A program made the translations under genes and the position numbers. Source: CAZGSN01 sp964371655 (GTDB taxonomy: Bacteria > Desulfobacterota > Binatia > HRBIN30). From it: a stretch of 36,170 bases of DNA. The stretch's first letter is position 1. Each line of letters opens with the position of its first letter. The notes beneath the pieces are model-generated. The model was not told where the DNA came from, ran no database searches, and saw only the letters and a list, made by a program, of their open reading frames with translations. This document shows positions 17,914-23,864 of this stretch, piece after piece. The stretch spans positions 1 through 36,170 of the forward strand of contig CAYJOD010000068.1 of NCBI GenBank assembly GCA_964371655.1. Reading direction: 5' to 3'.

Positions 17914-17985
17914 GTTTTTCCGCTATCCGGCCGCAATCCTCCGGCTCCGCTCGATGCCACGCGTTGGGCCGAATAGCGGAAAAAC
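17914..17985. repeat. Inverted repeat with 19-bp arms
   Basis: GTTTTTCCGCTATCCGGCC (17914-17932) and GGCCGAATAGCGGAAAAAC (17967-17985) are reverse complements with one mismatch, 34 bases apart. The T-run and A-run at the outer ends make it able to act as a terminator in either direction, or as the end of a mobile element. It lies in the gene-free stretch 17677-18305, in which I see nothing else firm. Confidence 0.7.
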
Positions 17986-18305
17986 CCTCTTCGTTATCAT
18001 ACGTAGTCAAGCTGGCTTTGGCGACTTCGATTAAACGAGATCTCTTATGTTAGGTCAGGTTCTCGGGGTACCCTTCCCTGGGACGAGCGTGGGCCGCCGA
18101 CGACACAGGACGTCTATGTGGTTTCAGTCGCTTGAGGTTCTGGTCCGGCCGCGGAGAGGGGACGTCGGCACGACATCGAGAGCGGGCACAGCCAGCCGTC
18201 CTCATCAAGCTTCATGACATCAATCATGGACGTCCGGAAGCGGTTAACAGAGAATCGCGTCAAACGTACACCGGGGCCCGTTTCGGGGGCAAAAGGAGTC
18301 AGATC

Positions 18306-18725
18306 ATGGGTAAATTCCACTTTTATGCAGTCGCGCTAGCAGTGGTGATAGGCAATCACGCACCGGCGGCCAGCGCGGCGGACTACACGGCCAAGTGTTA
18401 CGCCAAGTGCAACAAGATCCTCAATTCGACGATGGCATCATTCGATAAGTGTGTACTCAAGCCCTCTGACGAAGCCTTGGCTTGTCTCGCCAAGGCGGGT
18501 GTGAAGCAATCGGGCAAGTGGGCCAAAGTAGGCACATGCAGCGTGGACAGCTCTTGCGGCAGTTCCACTGCGCGCACGTCGTACGCGACGGCGACATGCT
18601 CAATCCGCTTCAGTAACATGACCACGCCGCCCGGAATGTTCGGGACGGACCCAGGCACCTCCGAGGACATCGCGAACAATTTGACAATCGCGATGAGTAT
18701 ATGTTTCCCAACGTTCGCCCCGTAG
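18306..18725 (+). CDS. Secreted 8-cysteine protein of unknown family
   Basis: This encodes 139 residues. A Sec signal peptide (MGKFHFYAVALAVVIGNHAP to about ASAA) is followed by a mature part with eight cysteines (31, 35, 49, 60, 78, 84, 98, 133). The even number and secretion suggest up to four disulfides in the periplasm or outside the cell. No known domain is recognised. The first cysteines lie in a helical-looking KCYAKCNKIL segment; C78/C84 sit in GTCSVDSSCG. AAAGGAG at 18292-18298 fixes the ATG. The gene stands alone between mobile-element debris and a truncated reverse transcriptase. Confidence 0.78.
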   Translation: MGKFHFYAVALAVVIGNHAPAASAADYTAKCYAKCNKILNSTMASFDKCVLKPSDEALACLAKAGVKQSGKWAKVGTCSVDSSCGSSTARTSYATATCSIRFSNMTTPPGMFGTDPGTSEDIANNLTIAMSICFPTFAP

Positions 18726-18799
18726 CGGATCGCGACGCCTCCAGCACGTCGCCGTGTGACACGCCGGGAACGGTCGCGGCTGTGTCATCGGAATATGTA

Positions 18800-19273
18800 T
18801 CAACCTCGCGGCAGCACACCTGTTGGTGGTGGCCCCGAGAGGAAATCCCCGATGTCGAGCCACGCCCGCTCGCCGAGGGGGACACGCCATCCACCCTTTG
18901 CCCAGCACTGCCAACGTCGCACGTACGCTCCAAACGGAGAGGGTGACGAAACGGCTTCCTGCCCTGTTTCGCGCCTTCTCCGCTCTTGCTCATAAAGCTG
19001 GCCCGCCCGTGCAACAAATCGCGCCATCGTCGGCGCAGCAACCGTCAGCCCAGCCGGGCTGAAATGGTATCCAAGGAAATCAAAGCCGCGTTCGTTGCGG
19101 CCGATGAAGGTCTTGTCTGGATGCTTGTCGAGTTTCAGGGCACTGAGTTCCTGATTGAGCACGCGCACGGCCTTCCGCAGCTTCCAGTGTGTTGGTGCAA
19201 GCACCAACACGTCGTCCATGTAGCGCACGTAGAAAACGCCGAGGCTCTCCATCTGCTCGTCCAACAGTTTGGG
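18800..19273 (-). pseudogene. 5'-truncated reverse transcriptase remnant
   Basis: The open frame begins inside the palm domain. LDEQMESLGVFYVRYMDD contains the catalytic YMDD box. DVLVLAPTHWKLRKAVRVLN, HPDKTFIGR and GFDFLGYHFSPAGL follow, matching group II intron-like RTs. The region encoding motifs 1-4 is missing: a TGA (19274-19276) interrupts the frame, and unrelated sequence lies beyond it. The recognisable homology fades after YVRRWQCWAKGG near 18900. It is therefore a dead remnant, left by recombination close to 19275. No group II intron RNA structure or retron RNA was recognised around it. Confidence 0.8.
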
Positions 19274-19400
19274 TCAGCAGGGACGTTCTAAAGTTGTGAG
19301 ATTGCCGAGGCTCCCTTTGGCCAGTCGCTCAACATCTCAAGACCGTCCCCCGCGCCCGTTTCCCTTGCCCACTCGATCGTGAATGCGTAGTCCCCTGGAT

Positions 19401-19631
19401 ATGGAGACCATACAGCTGACGACTGAGATCGGCCCCGATGGAACGTTGCGAATCGTTGCGCCGACGCATTGTGGCCCTGGACCAGCCGAGGTTCTAGTCG
19501 TGGTCCAGCCGTTATCGATACCTGACGTGGCGGTGGATTGGGGTGATGCGTACGGACTCGGGAAGGAGATATGGGGGGGCATCGACGCGCAGGAATATGT
19601 GAACCGCATGCGCGACGAATGGGAGCGATGA
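19401..19631 (+). CDS. VapB-like antitoxin (putative)
   Basis: This encodes 76 residues beginning METIQLTTEIGPDGTLRIVA, the usual N-terminus of a group of short antitoxins found directly upstream of PIN-domain toxins. The C-terminal half (GDAYGLGKEIWGG, then AQEYVNRMRDEWER) is acidic/helical, as expected for the toxin-binding part. The ATG at 19401 is preferred over an in-frame ATG at 19383. Its stop overlaps the start of the next frame (ATGA), which encodes a broken PIN toxin, so this may be an orphan antitoxin. Confidence 0.7.
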   Translation: METIQLTTEIGPDGTLRIVAPTHCGPGPAEVLVVVQPLSIPDVAVDWGDAYGLGKEIWGGIDAQEYVNRMRDEWER

Positions 19632-19849
19632 ACCTTCTTGACGTCCTACCAACCGGTGCTCTCATCGGCTTGGACACAGCACCGTTCATCTACCAGTTGG
19701 AGGCTCACCCCACCTTTGGGCCCCTCGTCAATATCCTCTTTGCGCAGCGCATCGCAGCTCCCATGCCTTCGAATCGGCTCCGAGATCGCTCTCGTCCGGC
19801 TTCACACCCGAGGTCAACGCGACCACGTGGCGCGGCCGGAGGGCCGTAA
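19628..19849 (+). pseudogene. Truncated PIN-domain (VapC-like) toxin
   Basis: The frame starts MNLLDVLPTGALIGLDTAPF and continues IYQLEAHPTFGPLVNILFAQ. The LDTAPFIY box has the first catalytic aspartate of PIN ribonucleases. After about residue 42 the translation turns into repeat-derived Arg/Pro-rich sequence (19750 on), and the remaining acidic catalytic residues are absent. The junction runs into a dispersed repeat at 19825-19900. The toxin is therefore inactive. Confidence 0.75.
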
Positions 19850-19900
19850 CTGGACGGCTGCGCAGACCGTGGGCTTGGAGCCCGTAGGTCGGTGGAAAAG
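19825..19900 (+). repeat. GGCGCGGCCGGAGGGCCG repeat, copy 1
   Basis: GGCGCGGCCGGAGGGCCG, then an ACGGCTGCGCAGACCGTGGG segment and GTAGGTCGG. An inverted copy with the same order of blocks is at 23216-23280. It overlaps the end of the broken PIN frame. Confidence 0.7.
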
Positions 19901-19929
19901 GTCTCCCACCGAAGGATCCGGCGCTCGTG

Positions 19930-20100
19930 ACGGAGTCCGAGTCCACAGCTGCAGCCGCAACCGAGTCCGTTGCCGAGTCCGCAACCGCAGCCGAATCCGC
20001 TGGCCGCAGCGGTAGCCGCATCCGAGTCGGTCGTCGACCCCCGACTGCGGATGCGGGCACCGCATGATCGTTACCGTTGCGGAGTCGGTCGCGGGACGCT
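19930..20100. repeat. Hexamer-unit repeat block, copy 2
   Basis: The block starts GACGGAGTCCGAGTCC, continues with CCGCAACCGAGTCCG-type units, CCGCAGCGGTAGCCGCATCC and GAGTCGGTCG. It ends with GATTGCGGATGCGG-like and GTTACCGTTGCGG units. Block 3 (21352-21520) is similar along most of its length, and both are preceded by GGATCCGGCG. Confidence 0.75.
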
Positions 20101-20201
20101 CACCTGCAGTGGCCCGGGTGGTCCCACGGATCTCCAAGCTCCGGCGAAATACCGTAGGTCGTGAAGCCTCGCGAAGCATTCCATGCTATGGTTGCTCTGC
20201 C

Positions 20202-20402
20202 ATGAGTTCAAAGATAACCGTTGCAAATCCGTATTTGCGTGAGCCTGCGACGCGTGCGCGCACGGTGCTGAAATCGGTGGCGAGCTCGTCCGCCATCGAG
20301 GGTATTCGCGCACCTTTCCAACGCACCACGAACGGGGTCCGTAAGTCCGAGACTATTTCGCCTCGATCAACGACTCGGAAGTCTCCCCCTACGCGCGCCT
20401 GA
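20202..20402 (+). CDS. 66-residue protein with a Fic-inhibitory-type motif (putative)
   Basis: The translation runs MSSKITVANPYLREPATRAR, then TVLKSVASSSAIEGIRAPF and a basic tail. SSAIEG fits the (S/T)xxxE(G/N) inhibitory motif that blocks the active site of Fic AMP-transferases. The frame ends inside the end of the convergent Fic gene (14-base tail-to-tail overlap). A TATGGT box ten bases before the ATG and the absence of a Shine-Dalgarno hint at a leaderless or near-leaderless message. The family is not firmly known to me, and the downstream third looks poorly constrained. Confidence 0.6.
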   Translation: MSSKITVANPYLREPATRARTVLKSVASSSAIEGIRAPFQRTTNGVRKSETISPRSTTRKSPPTRA

Positions 20403-20982
20403 CGCCGCGTAAGGTTCGGGCGATGACGTGCTTGAACACCTCGGTCATCGGTTCGTAGTTCCGATCCAAACCGGCGTGAATGGCACTGATGTAACGCTGC
20501 TTCTCCAATCCGCGAACGCCTCCGAGATCGAGAGCTGGTAACCCGGCCTGCAGGCCCATTAAGACAGACAGAAGCCGGGCACATCGTCCGTTACCCTCGC
20601 GAAACGGATGGACCAGAATCAGCTCGGCATGGACGACGGCCAGCGCACGCGCCTGGTCGTCCCACGCTGTGAACTGGCAGGGTGCGTACTGTCTTAACGC
20701 CCCCCGCTCCAGCTCAAGCATCAGTTTCGGCACGTGGATGGCGGCGGCAAACATGAACTGCCCCTTGGCGACGTTGACGCTCCGATACTTTCCAGCCCAG
20801 CTGTAGATGCCTTCGAGCCAAAGTTGGTGCATTCGGCGAATATCGGTGGCAGTGAAGCGCTGGTCGGTTCGTGTTTGGTCGATCAACCTTTGTGTCGCAT
20901 TCAGGAGTGCCGCCGATTCAGCCCTGCCCTCGACGGGATGACACAGCAACCAGATTTCTCCGCGCGTTACCTCTCGGGCCAC
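20389..20982 (-). CDS. Fic/DOC family protein
   Basis: This encodes 197 residues with the Fic core. The catalytic loop HPFREGNGRCAR (125-136) matches HPFx(D/E)GNGRxxR, so H125 and the Mg-coordinating E129 are intact. Upstream, FTATDIRRMHQLWLEGIYSW and AGKYRS form the usual helix and flap region. Such enzymes usually AMPylate protein hydroxyl groups; the target is unknown. No clear (S/T)xxxE(G/N) inhibitory motif is seen inside it; CHPVEG near residue 14 is the nearest match but has Cys at the first position. The GTG start at 20982 overlaps the end of the upstream ribbon-helix-helix gene by 16 bases, so the two are one operon. The convergent mini-gene at 20202-20402 overlaps its 3' end. Confidence 0.9.
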   Translation of the reverse strand: MAREVTRGEIWLLCHPVEGRAESAALLNATQRLIDQTRTDQRFTATDIRRMHQLWLEGIYSWAGKYRSVNVAKGQFMFAAAIHVPKLMLELERGALRQYAPCQFTAWDDQARALAVVHAELILVHPFREGNGRCARLLSVLMGLQAGLPALDLGGVRGLEKQRYISAIHAGLDRNYEPMTEVFKHVIARTLRGVRRA

Positions 20983-21209
20983 TCCTGCACCTCGATCAGG
21001 TCTTCGATTTCCGTCAGTAGCTCGTCGCCTTTTCCGGAATAGGCGCGCTGAATGGCGTGGTCGATCTGGCGGCGTTCTTTCGCCCTGAGGTAGGTCTCGA
21101 CCGCCGAGCGGATGAAGGCGGACCGTCCCCGCTTCTTGGTCTCGGGGTCCATGTCTATGCGCTTCAGCAGCGCCTTCTCGATCGATACCTGTACGGGTTG
21201 TGCCGGCAT
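20967..21209 (-). CDS. Ribbon-helix-helix (CopG-type) antitoxin-like regulator
   Basis: This encodes about 80 residues. VQVSIEKALLKRIDMD forms the DNA-binding strand and first helix. KRGRSAFIRSAVETYLRAK forms the second RHH helix. The acidic C-terminus (ELLTEIEDLIEVQEWPER) would contact a partner. It overlaps the downstream fic gene, the usual order antitoxin then toxin, and probably autoregulates the operon. I chose the ATG at 21209: a TTGACC-17-GATACT promoter would start transcription at that base, making the message leaderless. An in-frame ATG at 21227 would overlap that -10 region. Confidence 0.85.
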   Translation of the reverse strand: MPAQPVQVSIEKALLKRIDMDPETKKRGRSAFIRSAVETYLRAKERRQIDHAIQRAYSGKGDELLTEIEDLIEVQEWPER

Positions 21210-21215
21210 GGTGGC

Positions 21216-21244
21216 AGTATCCAACATGCTTGCTGAAGGGTCAA
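21216..21244 (-). promoter_or_regulatory. Promoter of the RHH-Fic operon
   Basis: On the minus strand TTGACC (21244-21239) and GATACT (21221-21216) are 17 bases apart. The predicted start lies about seven bases beyond, at the ATG of the RHH gene (21209). No Shine-Dalgarno precedes that ATG. Confidence 0.55.
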
Positions 21245-21254
21245 TCTGATGAAA

Positions 21255-21345
21255 GCTCGTGGGGCTTCGGACTTCGGGCTGCAGGCTTCGGTTGCCCTGG
21301 AAATCCTGAAACCCGAAGCCTGGGGCCTGAAGCCGAGTTGCAGGT
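21255..21345. repeat. Inverted repeat of GGCTTCGGACTTCGGG type
   Basis: GGGGCTTCGGACTTCGGGCT and CAGGCTTCGG on the left face CCCGAAGCCTGGGGCC and TGAAGCC on the right. This is the same architecture as 8575-8645, 30881-30958 and 31548-31662, with a slightly different unit. Confidence 0.6.
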
Positions 21346-21351
21346 GAAGGA

Positions 21352-21520
21352 TCCGGCGTTCGGTGACGGAGTCCGAGTCCGCTGCCGCAACCGCAACCGA
21401 GTCAGTTGCCGTAGCCGCAGCCGAATCCGTGGGCCGCAGCGGTAACCGCATCCGAGTCGGTCGCCGACCCGATTGCGGATGCGGGCACCGTTACCACGAT
21501 CGTTGCGGTTGCGGGACGGA
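21352..21520. repeat. Hexamer-unit repeat block, copy 3
   Basis: The block opens GGATCCGGCGTTCGGTGACG, then GAGTCCGAGTCCGCTGCCGC, CCGCAACCGAGTC units, CCGCAGCGGTAACCGCATCC and GAGTCGGTCG. It closes with GATTGCGGATGCGGGCACCG and GTTGCGGTTGCGGGACGG. It aligns with block 2 over most of its length. Confidence 0.78.
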
Positions 21521-21609
21521 TGAGGCGTGGCTTGCGCGCGTCGCTCTGGCGCCCTCATCGTACCATTCACAAACTCTGAGTCCCTTACCCGGGACAGTCT
21601 TGCGCAGCA

Positions 21610-21712
21610 CGGAAAGGAAATGGAAAACCGGAAACAGGAAACCGGAAACTGAAAACAGGTCAATTTACCGGTTCTCCATCTCCGGTTTTCGGTTTCCTGT
21701 TTTTCATTTCTT
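21610..21712. repeat. Inverted repeat of GGAAACCGG units
   Basis: AATGGAAAACCGGAAACAGG and AAACCGGAAACTGAAAACAG on the left are mirrored by CCGGTTCTCCATCTCCGG, TTTTCGGTTTCCTG and TTTTTCATTTCTTCC on the right. It ends at the 3' end of mtnA and could double as its terminator. Confidence 0.7.
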
Positions 21713-22783
21713 CCGCTGCGGTTCAGCCTCTACCCGGTTAGGGGTGATGCGCTTCGGTTCGCGGACCACGAGCTCCCGCAAGCGCTTCCGGTACGGTGCG
21801 CGGGCGATGCCGTTCTCGGTGATGATGGCGGTCACCAGGTCGTGTGGGGTGACGTCGAACGCTGGGTTGGCGATGCGGATTCCATTGGGTGCCATTTGCC
21901 GGCCGCCGATGTGGGTGACTTCGCGTGGGTTGCGCTCCTCGATCGGGATTTCGTCGCCGCTGCGGCAATTCAAGTCGACCGTCGAGGTTGGTGCAGCAAC
22001 GAAGAACGGAATGCCGTGGCGCTTGGCCAACACAGCCAAACCGTAGGTGCCGATCTTGTTGGCGACGTCGCCGTTGGCGGCGATGCGGTCGGCACCGACG
22101 ACGACGCACGAGATGTCGCCCGCGCGCATGACGTGCCCGGCCATGCTGTCGGTAATCAAGGTGACCGGGATCTTCTCTTTGTGCAGCTCCCAGGCGGTGA
22201 GCCGTGCTCCCTGCAGGAACGGCCGCGTCTCGTTCGCGGTCACAGAGACCTTCTTCCCGGCCTCCTGGGCGGCGCGGATCACTCCCAGTGCCGTACCATA
22301 ACCCGCGGTGGCCAGGGCGCCGGCGTTGCAATGTGTCATCACGTGACCGCCCTGTGGAATCAGCGCCGCGCCGTGCTTTCCCATGGCGCGATTCGCGGCG
22401 ATATCCTCGCGGTGAATGGCTAGCGCTTCGCGGCGCAGGGCAGCGGCAATCGCCGTAGCCGGGCGCTCGCGTACGAGCTCGAAAGCACGGCGCATGCGCT
22501 CGATCGCCCAGAACAAGTTGACCGCGGTCGGCCGCGTCGCCGCCAGCGTCGTGCAAACCTGATCGAAGCGCGCCACCGGATCGCGACTCTTGCGCGCCAT
22601 GCCGAGAGCGATGCCGAAGGCTGCGGCGACGCCGATCGCCGGGGCACCGCGGATCACCATGTCCTTGATGGCGCGCGCGACCTGGCGATAGTCACGGTAG
22701 ACGCGGTAAACCTCGCGCGTCGGCAACAGCCGCTGATCGATCATCACCACCGCACCCTGGCGCCACTCCACGGTTCGAATCAT
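21704..22783 (-). CDS. mtnA: S-methyl-5-thioribose-1-phosphate isomerase
   Basis: This encodes 359 residues of the MtnA/eIF2B-alpha-like family. It converts methylthioribose-1-phosphate to methylthioribulose-1-phosphate in the methionine salvage pathway. Diagnostic segments are DMVIRGAPAIGVAAAFG (41-57), MTHCNAGALAT with the catalytic C152, ETRPFLQGARLTAWEL (185-200), TDSMAG (211-216) and VVGADRIAANGDVANKIGTY with the catalytic D232. The Arg/Lys-rich C-terminal tail (after about 335) is less conserved. AGGACGGAAG precedes the ATG. Polyamine synthesis from decarboxylated SAM yields the upstream metabolite methylthioadenosine, which gives a loose metabolic link to speA. No other salvage gene is in the window. 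Confidence 0.95.
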   Translation of the reverse strand: MIRTVEWRQGAVVMIDQRLLPTREVYRVYRDYRQVARAIKDMVIRGAPAIGVAAAFGIALGMARKSRDPVARFDQVCTTLAATRPTAVNLFWAIERMRRAFELVRERPATAIAAALRREALAIHREDIAANRAMGKHGAALIPQGGHVMTHCNAGALATAGYGTALGVIRAAQEAGKKVSVTANETRPFLQGARLTAWELHKEKIPVTLITDSMAGHVMRAGDISCVVVGADRIAANGDVANKIGTYGLAVLAKRHGIPFFVAAPTSTVDLNCRSGDEIPIEERNPREVTHIGGRQMAPNGIRIANPAFDVTPHDLVTAIITENGIARAPYRKRLRELVVREPKRITPNRVEAEPQRKK

Positions 22784-22923
22784 CTTCCGTCCTCACTTTA
22801 GCGGCGCAGTATGCATCACGCGGGCGGAGGGTCGCAACCCGGGGCGGGTGGCCCAAATCCAGCGCTAAGACGGGCCGAGATAAGGAACCCAGGCATCTGA
22901 GGGAATCCAAACGGTGGCGAGAG

Positions 22924-22999
22924 AAACAGGGATGGACAGGATCGACAGGATGAAGAAGCCTTCGATCTCGATATCTTGTCTATCCCGTTCATCCTTGTT
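22924..22999. repeat. Inverted repeat built from ACAGGAT units
   Basis: AACAGGGATGGACAGGATCG and ACAGGATGAAG on the left (22924-22955) face TCTTGTCTATCCCGTTCATC and CTTGTT on the right (22973-22999). The arms are degenerate tandem ACAGGAT units. It lies in the 675-base gap between mtnA and the gene at 23459. Confidence 0.7.
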
Positions 23000-23116
23000 G
23001 GAATTCTTACTGCCGAATCTCGGGGTGGCCCTGGGTTTGCTCGGTGGCAGCGGTCAATTCTACGACTCCGGAGAATCTTGTCGGCACGCGAAGATTCTGG
23101 GAAACCAAGTCGTTGC

Positions 23117-23208
23117 GAACCACGGATGTCACGGATTACACGGATTACACGGATTAGAAGGCTAACAAGCTTCCCTCGGAATCCGTGGCATCCGTGTGAT
23201 CCGTGGTC
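23117..23208. repeat. Inverted repeat built from CACGGAT units, copy 3
   Basis: The left arm reads AACCACGGATGTCACGGATT followed by two ACACGGATT units. The right arm is AATCCGTGGCATCCGTGTGA then TCCGTGGT. The loop is about 22 bases. This is the tightest of the CACGGAT elements. Confidence 0.78.
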
Positions 23209-23215
23209 ATTTCTC

Positions 23216-23280
23216 GTCCGACCTACAGCCTACCGTCTGCGCGGCCGTTTGGTTGCGGCCCTCCGGCCGCGCCATGGGCC
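23216..23280 (-). repeat. GGCGCGGCCGGAGGGCCG repeat, copy 2
   Basis: Read on the minus strand: GGCGCGGCCGGAGGGCCG, then ACGGCCGCGCAGACGG and GTAGGTCGG, the same block order as 19825-19900 in opposite orientation. The remaining bases to 23458 hold no feature I can support. Confidence 0.7.
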
Positions 23281-23458
23281 TCACGCAATGGATCTCACCG
23301 CGGAGGGCGCAGAGGAACGCAGAGGAGAGAAGACCAGGTCGAGCTACGCACGCTCCATGGGCGGACGGTCTGGTCTTCGATCTAGGGTGGACAGGAAGCC
23401 CAAGATGCTGTGCTTCTATCAACCACCCACGAGCTGGAACGCGTGTTAAAGCCATCAC

Positions 23459-23695
23459 ATGACACTCGCTGAGATCAGGGGCCGATATGCTGGGCAGTGG
23501 GTGCTGATCGAATTCGGTCAACTGGATCGCAACCTCGAGGTGATTGACGGCGAGGTCGTGGCACACGCACCAACCAAGGAAGAAATCTACAAGCGGCAAC
23601 TCGAGGTGGGCGTCGGCGCGAAGCTCGCGGTTGAGTATTGCGGCGATTGGCCCGAAGACATGTCGGTGATGTTTTGTCTTCGAGCTATTCGGTAG
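23459..23695 (+). CDS. Hypothetical 78-residue protein
   Basis: This encodes a small soluble protein beginning MTLAEIRGRYAGQWVLIEFG and continuing LDRNLEVIDGEVVAHAPTKE. The QWVLIE..LD..L.V.DGEVVAHAPTKEE pattern resembles short conserved hypothetical proteins that often precede retroviral-type aspartyl protease or toxin-like genes. No such partner follows here. The C-terminal part (VEYCGDWPEDMSVMFCLRAI) may be altered after a recombination. Function unknown. Confidence 0.5.
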   Translation: MTLAEIRGRYAGQWVLIEFGQLDRNLEVIDGEVVAHAPTKEEIYKRQLEVGVGAKLAVEYCGDWPEDMSVMFCLRAIR

Positions 23696-23864
23696 CGCGA
23701 TCCTGTCCCCGCCTTTGAGACCGGCGACCGCAGCGTACTAAGCTCTCTCTCCGCGTCTCTCCGGCGGAATTCGCCGCTTGGATTGGTTCTGAGCAATATC
23801 AATTTTCGATTCGCTTGCAGTGTGTCGCCTGTGGCATATGCCTGGGCTCTGGAGGAGCGCGTCG

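Noticed and set aside
18740..19400. Retron or diversity-generating retroelement around the YMDD protein
   Set aside because: The RT is truncated before its catalytic motifs 1-4, and no template repeat, variable repeat or structured msr/msd RNA could be seen.
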